Shown piece by piece: positions 18,836 to 27,338 of a DNA stretch of 45,619 nt; position 1 is the stretch's first letter; each line of letters starts with the position of its first letter. The position numbers and the translations under genes were made by a program. The stretch covers positions 1 through 45,619 of the forward strand of contig JASBUC010000080.1 of assembly GCA_030148065.1 (NCBI GenBank), written 5' to 3'. The stretch is from Legionellaceae bacterium. GTDB taxonomy: Bacteria > Pseudomonadota > Gammaproteobacteria > Legionellales > Legionellaceae. Under the pieces are notes generated by a model. It did no database searches. It worked only from the letters and a program-made list of their open reading frames with translations, and was not told the origin of the DNA.

Positions 18836-20647
18836 ATGAGCAGCACGATAGTTCATTTAACCGATTTAGAAGGGGATTGGAACCATTTGGTGCAAAACCT
18901 TGAAGCTCTAAACCAAGAGTATAGAAAAGACCGTGAGAGGATTCTCATTGTAGGAGAAGGAAACGCACGTTTTATACAAATTCCAGAGGATGTTTCCATT
19001 GTCTTTGGCGGCGATTTAATTGATAAAGGTCGCTATGACTTAGACTTGTTGCACTTATTTAATAACACCAAACAGCGCACCCCAGAGAGGCTTACTTTAA
19101 TTGCGGGAAATCGAGATCTAAATAAGCTTCGTGCTCCCATGGAAATAAATGACACCCATCCCAAGGCTTTATTACAAGCTGAAAGAGACTTATCACCAGA
19201 GGATAAAAATAAAACAGGGCATGCTCGTTTGGCATTGGGGCTTACTTGGGTTGATGGCGGCAAAATGACCTTCACAGACTTTTGTAGTAAGGAACTATCT
19301 TGTCTCCCTGTTGAGGCCTTAAATGCCTTTGATAAAATCAATAAAGTTGGACAAAAAATTCTCTATGCTAAATGGATGTTGTCTCAAACCATGGGCGCAC
19401 CTGCTGCTTGGGCGTTTCGTCGAGAGTATTTAGAAGAGCTTCGGGAAGATTGCTCCGATGAAGCCATTTTACGCTCGTTTATGGATGAATTTTCCCCCAC
19501 GGGCCCGGTTGCTAACTATCTAACACAAGCGCTGCTTGCTGAAAAAATCGGAAACGCTGGCTTTACGCACGGTGCTTTAAACACTGAGAGTTATCATCCA
19601 ATACTCGGTGATGAACAAAAACACTATGAGAGCTTTGATGCATTGGTCACAGGGCTTAAAACTTGGTTTTCTGAATTTGTCACGCAGTATTATCAAAGAG
19701 TGAATGCGCCAGACTTTGGGCAAAGTGTAGAAGACCAAATGCTACTCGTTAAAAAGAAGCAAGTCGATTTAATGAGCCTGCCAGCACAAGCTGCCACCAG
19801 TACGCAAAAAGCCACCAGCACCGTAGTGACCAATCACTATATGAAAAATGGTATGAGCTTACCCACAGAAGAAGGCTTTAGAGCGCGGCTTTGTGCAAGC
19901 AAGGTCTTTATTCATGTTTCAGGACACCAGCCGCATGCCAACATTCCAGGGTTTGCCGCGCTTTATCAGGAGGAGGTAGAACAAGATTTAGTAAAAGGAT
20001 TCCAGGCTGTGGTAACCGATTCGTGCAACAATCGGCAAGGCAAAAGTGCTGCTTTAACATTAGTTGAAGAAATGTCAGATGGGGTCAGTTACGTCCATCG
20101 CTTTGCTCGTGACCCAGAGGCTAGGCCCTTAGTTAAAACAACGACCCCTGGTTTGGATCAAGATGGTTATGTTTATGATGATGATGGCTGGCCTTATGTA
20201 AGCGATGATTTACGACATTCCCCAGAGCTCTTAGTCGGTCGTAAGACTCTTACGCTAACGGATGAGTATTTTAGATTGGCTCCAGGACAAAAACCATCAT
20301 TCTACACTGGTTGGGAAATTACGGCCTATGACCAAGACACCATGATGTATACATTGTGTAAAGTTGGCTCGCCACAGGAAGGGTTTCAAATTGCCTCCAC
20401 TAACCTACCATCTGGTAAGGTTTATGCTCTCATTGCGCAAATGGCGGAGGGTGAGAAAAAGGGGGAAAATGAGAAAAAGAGGCCATTAGACGACACAAGT
20501 CCTGATGAAAAGAATATACTACCACCCGTTAGAAAGTCACTTCGCTACAGCATGTTGCCGCTACCTCGTCCTTCTGCGCTTGATGTGAAAACACCAGCAG
20601 AGGACATCCAAAGCAAAGGGATTTCTTCATACAAAGGTAATTGTTGA
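18836..20647 (+). CDS. Large calcineurin-like metallophosphoesterase, possible effector
   Basis: A 603-residue protein with the metal-ligand motifs of the calcineurin-like fold: HLTDLEGDW (Asp10), GGDLIDKG at 58-65, GNRD at 91-94 (GNHD/E in most relatives) and SGHQPH with His364/His367. The region between GNRD and GHQPH is about 270 residues, a large alpha-helical insertion. The tail is charged (KKGENEKKRPLDD, then Pro-rich). No signal peptide or membrane segment is seen, so the protein is cytosolic or exported by a Sec-independent route. GGAGG at 18823-18827 sets the start at ATG 18836; an upstream TTG is rejected. It stands alone between a repeat cassette and a terminator. Phosphatase or nucleotidase activity is inferred; the substrate is unknown. 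Confidence 0.65.
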   Translation: MSSTIVHLTDLEGDWNHLVQNLEALNQEYRKDRERILIVGEGNARFIQIPEDVSIVFGGDLIDKGRYDLDLLHLFNNTKQRTPERLTLIAGNRDLNKLRAPMEINDTHPKALLQAERDLSPEDKNKTGHARLALGLTWVDGGKMTFTDFCSKELSCLPVEALNAFDKINKVGQKILYAKWMLSQTMGAPAAWAFRREYLEELREDCSDEAILRSFMDEFSPTGPVANYLTQALLAEKIGNAGFTHGALNTESYHPILGDEQKHYESFDALVTGLKTWFSEFVTQYYQRVNAPDFGQSVEDQMLLVKKKQVDLMSLPAQAATSTQKATSTVVTNHYMKNGMSLPTEEGFRARLCASKVFIHVSGHQPHANIPGFAALYQEEVEQDLVKGFQAVVTDSCNNRQGKSAALTLVEEMSDGVSYVHRFARDPEARPLVKTTTPGLDQDGYVYDDDGWPYVSDDLRHSPELLVGRKTLTLTDEYFRLAPGQKPSFYTGWEITAYDQDTMMYTLCKVGSPQEGFQIASTNLPSGKVYALIAQMAEGEKKGENEKKRPLDDTSPDEKNILPPVRKSLRYSMLPLPRPSALDVKTPAEDIQSKGISSYKGNC

Positions 20648-20677
20648 GTTGTTATTTGAATTGGAATGCGAGAAGAA

Positions 20678-20707
20678 TTGACCCAGCCTGGCTGGGTCAA
20701 CTTTTTT
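20678..20707 (+). terminator. Rho-independent terminator after the phosphoesterase gene
   Basis: A 10-bp perfect stem (TTGACCCAGC / GCTGGGTCAA) with a 3-base loop is followed by C and six T. It lies between the convergent phosphoesterase and ssb genes; on the minus strand the T tract is poor, so it mainly serves the plus strand. Confidence 0.8.
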
Positions 20708-20712
20708 GGTCG

Positions 20713-21201
20713 TTAGAAAGGGATTTCATCATCAAATGAATTATCAGCTGGCGCACTTGCGGGCGCTGCTTGCTGTTGCATTGGCTCATCTGGGAAGCCG
20801 CCGCCGTACGGGGCTGCTTGCTGTTGTTGTGGCTGTTGATAGCCCATGTTGTCACCACTGCCCATTCTTGAATCAAGCATTTGTAATTCGCTTCCGACGA
20901 TTTCAGTCGTATAACGATCTTGACCATTTTGGTCTTGCCATTTTCTAGTTCTTAGACTGCCTTCTACGTAAACTTTTGAGCCTTTTTTAACGTAGTCTCT
21001 AACAATTTCTGCCAAACGATTAAACATCACGATGCGATGCCACTCGGTACGGTCTTGCCGCTCTCCGGTGGTTTTATCCTTCCAAGATTCACTGGTTGCC
21101 ACTGAGAAGTTTACGACTGCATTGCCGTTTGGCATGTAGCGTACTTCAGGATCTTGTCCGAGGTTTCCGACTAAAATTACTTTGTTAATGCCGCGAGCCA
21201 T
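20713..21201 (-). CDS. ssb: Single-stranded DNA-binding protein
   Basis: Binds and protects single-stranded DNA in replication, repair and recombination. The 162 residues start [21 protein letters not shown], contain the OB-fold block [28 protein letters not shown], a Gln/Pro/Gly-rich linker and the acidic tip FDDEIPF that recruits partner proteins. The frame opens 4 codons earlier, but a strong GGAGGA directly before ATG 21201 decides the start. It follows the MFS gene by 35 bases on the same strand. Confidence 0.96.
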   Translation of the reverse strand: MARGINKVILVGNLGQDPEVRYMPNGNAVVNFSVATSESWKDKTTGERQDRTEWHRIVMFNRLAEIVRDYVKKGSKVYVEGSLRTRKWQDQNGQDRYTTEIVGSELQMLDSRMGSGDNMGYQQPQQQQAAPYGGGFPDEPMQQQAAPASAPADNSFDDEIPF

Positions 21202-21236
21202 TTTTTCCTCCATTGCTGAACATGTTTTGTAAACGA

Positions 21237-22409
21237 TTAGTATACCCTAGAGTGGGCGCTACGTGTAGAGACACGAAAAGAAAGCAAGGTAAGCCAAATC
21301 AGTAGCTGCATCACGTTAAACTCCAAGATCCCCGTTAAAGAGAATTTTGAATAGATTAAACCAGAGCTTAGGCCACCAAAGAAAATTCCTAGAAATTGGA
21401 ACGAAGAATAAAGCCCCATGGCCGTGCCTCGCGCGTTCTCTGAGGCGGCTTTTGAGACCTCTGAGGGCAACAGCGCTTCAAGTAGATTAAAGGCAAAGAA
21501 GAACAGGCTGAGACTCAATACCAGCATTGAAAAGCTTGTTGGCGTTTGAAATAAGAGTAAGTGTGCAGCGAGCATAAAGACAATTGCACCCCGAATCACA
21601 TAAGGCTTTAGACGCGTTTTCTCTGCAAAAATAATAAAAGGAACCATCAAGGCAAAGCTTATAACCACCAAGGGTAAATAAAGGTGCCAAGGAGTTTTGA
21701 TGTGCTTTGCAAGCACCAGAGGCAGCAAGTAGAAAAAGCCAGTAAAAACAGCGTGTTGAAAAAAAATGCTGAGGTTTAGTTTCATCAGCTCGGGCTCTTT
21801 TAAGCAAAGAAGTAGTTTATTCTTTTTACTGTTTAAATCTTCTCTTACTAGTACGGCCTGGTTTGGGATCACCTGAAATAAAAGCACTAAGGCCACAAGC
21901 CCTAAGCAAAAGGCAAAGTAGAAAATGCCTGTTAATCCTTGACTACTAGCAATGATTGGACCGAGCACCATGGCAATCATAAAAGACATGCCGATGCTTG
22001 CGCCAATAAAAGCCATGGCTTTGGTGCGACCCTCACTCGGGGTTAAATCAGCGACCAGGGCCATCAAGGTTGAGCCAATGGCGCCAGCACCTTGTAGCAC
22101 TCTTGCTAGAATCAGAGTATGGATGGAATGGCTCAAAGCACCAATTAGACTGCCAATCACAAAAAGGACCAGCCCAAAGGCAATCACCGGTCGTCTGCCA
22201 AATTTATCAGAGAGTAAGCCTAAAGGGATTTGTAAGATCCCTTGACTAAAACCATAGGCGCCAAGGGCTAAGCCTAGTAGGTAGGCATTGGCGCCTTGCA
22301 CGGCTTGACCATAGAGGGTAAACACTGGAATTAACATAAAGAGGCCTAGCATGCGGCAGGAAAATAGGCCTGCGATGGTCACTAGGTATTTTTTGGAAAA
22401 AGCGCTCAT
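21237..22409 (-). CDS. Major facilitator superfamily transporter (YajR-like core)
   Basis: A 390-residue inner-membrane transporter with about 12 hydrophobic segments. Family marks are IPVFTLYGQ in helix 1 region, the loop 2-3 motif [17 protein letters not shown] (canonical G-x-x-x-D-x-x-GRR) and the motif [22 protein letters not shown] with an acid in helix 5. It resembles YajR/drug-efflux-type permeases but ends without the extra C-terminal domain of YajR. Substrate unknown. It is cotranscribed with ssb and divergent from the fabL-like gene. Confidence 0.8.
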   Translation of the reverse strand: MSAFSKKYLVTIAGLFSCRMLGLFMLIPVFTLYGQAVQGANAYLLGLALGAYGFSQGILQIPLGLLSDKFGRRPVIAFGLVLFVIGSLIGALSHSIHTLILARVLQGAGAIGSTLMALVADLTPSEGRTKAMAFIGASIGMSFMIAMVLGPIIASSQGLTGIFYFAFCLGLVALVLLFQVIPNQAVLVREDLNSKKNKLLLCLKEPELMKLNLSIFFQHAVFTGFFYLLPLVLAKHIKTPWHLYLPLVVISFALMVPFIIFAEKTRLKPYVIRGAIVFMLAAHLLLFQTPTSFSMLVLSLSLFFFAFNLLEALLPSEVSKAASENARGTAMGLYSSFQFLGIFFGGLSSGLIYSKFSLTGILEFNVMQLLIWLTLLSFRVSTRSAHSRVY

Positions 22410-22465
22410 AAGTTTGGCAAGGTTGAATAAAAAATTGGCTAGATTCTACCGTTATTTTGCACGAT

Positions 22466-22495
22466 TTGACAGACATAGCGCAGATCATCGAAAAT
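22466..22495 (+). promoter_or_regulatory. Putative promoter upstream of the fabL-like gene
   Basis: A perfect TTGACA (22466-22471) is followed after 18 bases by GAAAAT (22490-22495, 4/6 match to the -10). It lies in the gap shared with the divergent MFS gene. Confidence 0.4.
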
Positions 22496-22562
22496 GCGCC
22501 ACTACTTAGATGACCTTATCCGTTAGCTTGGCTGAGAGATGAGTGCAAATTGGGAACAAAAC

Positions 22563-23315
22563 ATGAACGAATTAAAGGGCAAAGTTGCCCTAATTACGGG
22601 AGGCTCGCGGGGCATCGGTCGGGCAACGGCCATCAAACTTGCAAGCCATGGTGCTGACATTGCCATTGCTTACTACAATTCGTCTGATGAAGCAGAGGTT
22701 TTGGTCTCTGAATTAGAAAAAAAAGGTGTGCGCGCAAAAGCCTTTCAAGTCAATGTCAGTGATGAGCGCTCGGTAAAAGAGCTCTTCCAAGCGTTCAAAG
22801 AAACGTTTAATTCCTTGGACTTTTTGGTTAGTAATGCTGCGAGCGGGGTACTAAAACCTGCTTTAGAGATGAGCACTAAACACTTTCGCTGGTGTATGGA
22901 GACGAATGCACTTGCGCTTCATCACTTAGTAAAAACCTTCAAGCCTGTCCTAAATCAAGGTGCCAGAGTGCTTGCTCTATCGAGCCTTGGTGCCATCCGG
23001 GCCATTCCAAACTACACATTCATTGGGGCCTCCAAAGCCGCTCTTGAGTCGCTGGTTCGGGGTTTAAGCCTTGAGCTTGCCAGCGATGGCATTTGTGTGA
23101 ATGTGGTCTCTGCTGGGGTGGTGGATACGGATGCGCTTAAGCACTTTCCAAACCGAGAACAACTGCTTGATGATTATCAAGCCCATTCTCTAGCAGAGAG
23201 ACCACTGCTGCCGGCGGACGTTGCCGACAGCCTTTATCTACTTTGCCTACCAGAAGCGAAGATGATAAAAGGGCAAACTATTTTTGTTGACGCAGGTTAC
23301 TCTGTCGTTGGTTAA
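22563..23315 (+). CDS. fabL: Enoyl-ACP reductase, FabL type (short-chain dehydrogenase)
   Basis: NADPH-dependent reduction of the enoyl-ACP double bond, the last step of a fatty-acid elongation cycle. From ATG 22563 the protein has 250 residues, the length of Bacillus FabL. It has TGGSRGIG at 12-19, SNAASGVLKP at 90-99 and YTFIGASK with Tyr151/Lys158, the Y-x6-K spacing of enoyl reductases and not the Y-x3-K of ketoreductases. The block DTDALKHFPNREQLLDD is nearly identical to Bacillus FabL as I remember it. ATG 22539 would add 8 residues; the GGGA before 22563 and the homologue length favour the shorter form. It heads the fatty-acid/acyltransferase cluster; 134 bases with a further promoter follow. 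Confidence 0.8.
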   Translation: MNELKGKVALITGGSRGIGRATAIKLASHGADIAIAYYNSSDEAEVLVSELEKKGVRAKAFQVNVSDERSVKELFQAFKETFNSLDFLVSNAASGVLKPALEMSTKHFRWCMETNALALHHLVKTFKPVLNQGARVLALSSLGAIRAIPNYTFIGASKAALESLVRGLSLELASDGICVNVVSAGVVDTDALKHFPNREQLLDDYQAHSLAERPLLPADVADSLYLLCLPEAKMIKGQTIFVDAGYSVVG

Positions 23316-23381
23316 GAATTAACCTGAGTCAATATTGCCTTTTTTGTTATAAATATATGCCATTTGATTGTTTGCAGGCTA

Positions 23382-23411
23382 TTTCCAAGTTTCTATCAGA
23401 TGGTGTATAAT
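23382..23411 (+). promoter_or_regulatory. Putative promoter of the acyl carrier protein operon
   Basis: TTTCCA (23382-23387, 4/6 match) and a perfect TATAAT (23406-23411) are separated by 18 bases, 38 bases before the start codon of the acyl carrier protein gene. This would drive the five-gene ACP-to-acyltransferase run separately from fabL. Confidence 0.5.
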
Positions 23412-23449
23412 TTCAGCCATTTTGACAGTTTTAAAGGTGAGTATTTATC

Positions 23450-23878
23450 ATGAATGTTGAGACGGTGTTTCCTAAGCTTCAGGCCATTGTGGCTGATGTG
23501 TTGGTGGTTGACGAAGAAGAAGTCCAGCTAAACAGTCGCTTAATAGCGGATTTAGGTGCGGAATCAATCGACTTTTTAGATTTGGTTTTCCAGCTTGAGC
23601 GAGAGTTTGACATCAAGATCCCTCGAGGACAGCTTGAGAAAAATGCCAGAGGTACGCTAAGCGAAGCGGAGTTTGAACAAGGTGGCGTGGTTACCTCACA
23701 AGGCCTAGAGGCTTTAAAGAGTTATTTCAGTGAGGTTGATGAGGCCCACTTTAAAGAAAACTTAAAGGTCAATGAAATTCCAATGCTTTTCACCGTTGAA
23801 ACCTTCTGTAAAGTTGTGGTCAAAGCAGTTGCGGAGAAAAGTGCGGCAAACGCAGTTGAAGAAGAGACTGTTGCTTAA
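23450..23878 (+). CDS. Enlarged acyl carrier protein (AcpXL-like)
   Basis: Carries the growing acyl chain on phosphopantetheine attached to Ser39 in DLGAESIDFLDLVFQLE. The 142 residues exceed the usual 75-95: an insertion of about 45 residues (from IPRGQLEKNARG to about NEIPMLF, with GGVVTSQGLEALKSYF) separates helix 2 from a C-terminal helix FTVETFCKVVVKAV. This layout is known for specialised acyl carrier proteins in lipid A very-long-chain and similar lipid loci. Its stop overlaps the start of the next gene (TAATG), so the ACP and the dehydratase are coupled. Confidence 0.8.
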   Translation: MNVETVFPKLQAIVADVLVVDEEEVQLNSRLIADLGAESIDFLDLVFQLEREFDIKIPRGQLEKNARGTLSEAEFEQGGVVTSQGLEALKSYFSEVDEAHFKENLKVNEIPMLFTVETFCKVVVKAVAEKSAANAVEEETVA

Positions 23879-24747
23879 TGCGATTTCTCTTTGTTGATCA
23901 AATTTTATCGTTAGAGCCAGCAGAGAAAATCACTGGCCTCAAGCATGTTACATCGCATGATTTATACTGGCAGCCATCTCAAGATGGCGCCTCCAAAGCG
24001 TTCTCTAGTCCCATCATTGGTGAAACCCTGGGGCAACTGGCAGCTTGGAATGCGATGTCTACCCTTAATTTTACTCACCGCCCGGTTGCTGGCGTGGTCG
24101 ATGGGGTTAAAATCTTAGGGGAGGCCAAGATAGGCGATACCCTCTTTTTGGAAGCCTTTATCGACAAGCTTGATGACTCGCAAGTTATCTACCATGGGAA
24201 AGTCAGTGTCAATGGCAAGCCCATTTTAATCTTAGACAATGCCCTAGGTCCTATGCTGCCAATGACAGAGTTCATTCAGCAAGATGAGGTAAAGGCGCAG
24301 TTTGCTCAGATTTTTCGAGAAGGACCTATGCCAGAGAGCCCTCCCTACACTTTAAAGGCATGCCAACCAAACGTTGAGGTGTCGGTGCCTTTTGAGTACC
24401 AGAGTGTGGATGCAACCAATAAAAGTGTGAGTGCGGCCATGTTGGTTAGTCAAAGCGCGCCATTTTTTGCTGATCATTTTCCTAAAAACCCAGTGTTGCC
24501 GATGACCCTCTTGTTAAAAGCCTCTCTAGAGCTTGGTCAGGAATTAGCAAATCAAGATGAGCCTGCCAAACCCTACTTAGCCCGTGAAATTAAAAAAGTA
24601 AAAATGAAAAGCTTTGTGCGTCCTGGTGATGTCGTGCACCTTAATGCCCGGATCAGCAACGCGCAGGAAACAAGCAAAGAATGTGAGTTTCAATTTAGAG
24701 TGAACCAGCAAAAAATTTGTGTGGCAAAAGTCACCTACAGTTATTAA
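23878..24747 (+). CDS. Double-hotdog 3-hydroxyacyl-ACP dehydratase (FabZ/FabA-like)
   Basis: Probably removes water from 3-hydroxyacyl-ACP. The 289 residues form two hotdog halves. The C-terminal half has the FabZ-type histidine loop PFFADHFPKNPVLP (His200), but the residue 14 positions on, where FabZ has its catalytic Glu, is Lys214. The N-terminal half has the helix block SPIIGETLGQLAAW with Glu49 in the Glu position, but Gln35 where the His would be. Together the halves could build one complete His/Glu site, as happens between subunits in FabA/FabZ dimers. It starts inside the stop of the ACP gene and is followed 15 bases later by the first ketoacyl synthase. Confidence 0.75.
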   Translation: MRFLFVDQILSLEPAEKITGLKHVTSHDLYWQPSQDGASKAFSSPIIGETLGQLAAWNAMSTLNFTHRPVAGVVDGVKILGEAKIGDTLFLEAFIDKLDDSQVIYHGKVSVNGKPILILDNALGPMLPMTEFIQQDEVKAQFAQIFREGPMPESPPYTLKACQPNVEVSVPFEYQSVDATNKSVSAAMLVSQSAPFFADHFPKNPVLPMTLLLKASLELGQELANQDEPAKPYLAREIKKVKMKSFVRPGDVVHLNARISNAQETSKECEFQFRVNQQKICVAKVTYSY

Positions 24748-24762
24748 GCGGAGTAAACACTA

Positions 24763-26079
24763 ATGCGTCCTTTAAACCAACGAGTTGCCATCACTGGCAT
24801 CGGCATGGTCTCTCCCCTAGGAAAGTCAAAAGAGACAACCTGGCAAGCCTTATTGAATCAACAGTCTGGCATATCAGAGATTAACAATTTTGATGCCAGT
24901 CACTTTCCAACAAAAGTGGCGGCAGAAGTGAAGGACTTCTCGCTGGACTCTCGCGTTGAGGCAAGACTTGCCAAATACGCCTGCTCCTTTGTTGGTTTTG
25001 CCCTAAATGCAGCCCATGAAGCCTTTGATGATGCCAAGCTTAGTGTGAGTCACTATGGTTCGTCTCGCTTTGGTTTGGTAACGGGTGCTGGCATGATGAC
25101 AGCGGAGTTTCCAAGGCTCAAAACCTTTGGTGAGTCCTTTGCACCAGAAGGCGACGTTGATTGGACGGCCGTAGAGCAGGGAGCCTCGGATTATTACAGC
25201 AGTGCGGATTTTGGCAAGACGGTGGCAAACAGTGGTCTTGCTCTTCTCGCTAGCCAATTTGGCATTAAAGGCTATTGCAATGCGGTACACACTGCTTGCG
25301 CCTCAGGTGGTCAAGCACTAGGGCTTGCCATGCAAGCCATCCGTCGAGGTGAGGCAGACGCCGTTCTTGCAGGTGGCTTTGATTCGATGATTAACCCTGT
25401 TGGTGTTTCAAGCTTTTGTTTGCTTGGTGCGCTTTCAACTGAAAACACCAGTGACTCAAGCCGTCCTTTTGATTATGGACGAAAAGGCTTCGTTCTTGGT
25501 GAGGGGGCGTGCTTTTTAACCCTAGAGCGCTATGATTTAGCCCTAAAGCGCGGTGCGCACATTTATGCTGAACTGGCAGGAGAGGGCAACAGTCTAAGCT
25601 CTTATCGCATTACCGATTCACACCCTTCTGGCGATGGCGCCATTCAAGCCATAGAGCAAGCACTAAGAGAAGGAGGTGTTGCCCCTTCACAAATTGATTA
25701 CATTAACGCTCATGGTACTGGTACTAAAATGAATGATTTAAGTGAGACCAATGCCATTAAAGCGGTCTTTAAAGAGCACGCAGCGAAGCTCGCCGTTAGC
25801 TCAACAAAAAGTTTAACAGGCCATTTAATAGCAGGGGCTGGTGCACTAGAAGTGGGTTTGAGCGCACTTGCCATCAAGCATCAAATTGCGCCAATGACCG
25901 CAAACTTAAAGAGTGCCGATCCAGAGTGTGACTTAGATTACATTACAGAAGGCCCTCGCGAGATGCCGATAAAAAGAGTGCTCAGTCATTCCTTTGGCTT
26001 TGGCGGCTCAAACAGTGCAATACTACTGAAGTCCCCTGATTTAATCGATGAGCGTTTGCAAGGAGAGAGTCATGAATAG
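24763..26079 (+). CDS. Beta-ketoacyl-ACP synthase, complete triad (FabF-like)
   Basis: Condenses acyl chains with malonyl-ACP. The 438 residues have the full Cys-His-His triad: Cys179 in HTACASGG, His in NAHGTGTKMND and His in KSLTGHLIAGAG, with the terminal GFGGSNSAILL. Length agrees with the FabF family (about 410-420, slightly long). It overlaps the next gene by 8 bases. The pairing with a Cys-less paralogue suggests a ketosynthase/chain-length-factor heterodimer. Confidence 0.88.
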   Translation: MRPLNQRVAITGIGMVSPLGKSKETTWQALLNQQSGISEINNFDASHFPTKVAAEVKDFSLDSRVEARLAKYACSFVGFALNAAHEAFDDAKLSVSHYGSSRFGLVTGAGMMTAEFPRLKTFGESFAPEGDVDWTAVEQGASDYYSSADFGKTVANSGLALLASQFGIKGYCNAVHTACASGGQALGLAMQAIRRGEADAVLAGGFDSMINPVGVSSFCLLGALSTENTSDSSRPFDYGRKGFVLGEGACFLTLERYDLALKRGAHIYAELAGEGNSLSSYRITDSHPSGDGAIQAIEQALREGGVAPSQIDYINAHGTGTKMNDLSETNAIKAVFKEHAAKLAVSSTKSLTGHLIAGAGALEVGLSALAIKHQIAPMTANLKSADPECDLDYITEGPREMPIKRVLSHSFGFGGSNSAILLKSPDLIDERLQGESHE

Positions 26080-27337
26080 AGTCTTTATTTCAGCTCAGGG
26101 GGCGGTGACGTCTCTTGCTAATAGCTTTGATGAAAGTTACCAAAAATTAATAGAGGGTGAGAGCGGCATTGCACCGTTTACAGATCCATCAATGAGCACT
26201 TGGTACTACAACTTAGCGGCTGAAATTAAAGACTTTCAGCCACGCAAAAAGCTGCGTGATAAAAAAATACTAAAACTTATTTCAAAACATGATGCCCCAG
26301 GATTAGTGGCAGCCGATGAAGCGCTAATGCTCTCAGGGCTTCTTGATTATCAAGCAAGTTTAAGTGATGAGAAGCTTGCTGAATTTAACGATAGAACGGG
26401 CGTTTATGTGGGCTCACCGGGTAATAAATTCTATCAGCAATATGACTTTTTCCCGTTACTTGCCCAAAGCTCAGACTTAAAAGAATTTGCCGATAAGCTT
26501 TTTGATGTTGTCCACCCCATGTGGCTTTTAAAAATTTTACCCAATAACGTACTGGCTTATACCGGCATACAATACGGCTTTAAAGGACCAAACCAAAATG
26601 TCACCAATCATGTCACCAGTGGTTTGCAAGCGGTGATTGAAGCTTATAGCGCCATTCAAACTGGTCTTTGTGACAGAGCCGTGGTGGTTGCCTATGATCA
26701 AGGCTTTGAAGGACAAGCGCAAATGAACTATGGAAAGCTAGGTATTTTAAGTAACAATCAACTTGCCTCTTTTGATGCCTCACACGATGGCACGGTCTTA
26801 GGAGAGGGGGCTGTGGCCTTAGTGCTAGAGAGTGAGAAAAGTTTATTAGAGCGTGATGGGCAAGCCTTTGTTGAAATGACCTCAGGCGTGGTCAGCAGTG
26901 ACGCTAAAGGTATTTTCTCCGTTGATGAGAGTAATGAGCCTCTAGCTCAAACACTAGAGAAAGCACTAAGTCGAGCCAATCTAAAGACGGATGACTTAGG
27001 CCTGGTGGTGGCTCACGCAAACGGCAACCCAACCTCTGATAAGAGTGAAGCAACGGTTTTAAGCAATGTGCTTAAAGGCCAAAAGACACCGGTTACTGGT
27101 TTTAAATGGGCACTAGGTCACACATTGGCAGCCTCAGGAGCACTGGATGTTGCCTTTACCGTCAAAGCACTCCATGAGAAGAAAGCCCCAGGGATAAAAA
27201 CCTTTTCGGCACCCATTAAAGAAGCAGAAGGCTTATCCTTATCAAATGAGGTTCAAGCAATCGAAAAAGACACGGCACTTATTATTAACCGCGGTTTTGC
27301 CGGCATGAATGCCGCCATTACCTTAACGTGCGGTTAA
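26072..27337 (+). CDS. Beta-ketoacyl synthase homologue lacking the active-site cysteine (chain-length-factor-like)
   Basis: A 421-residue thiolase-fold protein of the FabF family. In an ungapped alignment with the upstream synthase, VHTACASGGQA corresponds to VTNHVTSGLQA, so the nucleophilic Cys is replaced by Val181. Both histidines are kept (VVAHANGNPTSDKSE and KWALGHTLAASGA). It cannot condense by the usual mechanism; like the chain-length factor of type II polyketide synthases it probably dimerises with the upstream enzyme and sets chain length or decarboxylates malonyl-ACP. AGGAG at 26061-26065 fixes ATG 26072; the frame opens 8 codons earlier. Confidence 0.8.
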   Translation: MNRVFISAQGAVTSLANSFDESYQKLIEGESGIAPFTDPSMSTWYYNLAAEIKDFQPRKKLRDKKILKLISKHDAPGLVAADEALMLSGLLDYQASLSDEKLAEFNDRTGVYVGSPGNKFYQQYDFFPLLAQSSDLKEFADKLFDVVHPMWLLKILPNNVLAYTGIQYGFKGPNQNVTNHVTSGLQAVIEAYSAIQTGLCDRAVVVAYDQGFEGQAQMNYGKLGILSNNQLASFDASHDGTVLGEGAVALVLESEKSLLERDGQAFVEMTSGVVSSDAKGIFSVDESNEPLAQTLEKALSRANLKTDDLGLVVAHANGNPTSDKSEATVLSNVLKGQKTPVTGFKWALGHTLAASGALDVAFTVKALHEKKAPGIKTFSAPIKEAEGLSLSNEVQAIEKDTALIINRGFAGMNAAITLTCG

Positions 27338-27338
27338 T

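Noticed and set aside
20706-20948. Plus-strand frame opposite ssb
   Set aside because: Overlaps the linker and tail of a certain ssb gene and is explained by its Gln/Pro/Gly-rich codons.
23310-23345. Terminator after the fabL-like gene (GGTTAA-GAA-TTAACC and a later T run)
   Set aside because: The stem is short and AT-rich and the T run lies about 14 bases away, so it is not convincing.
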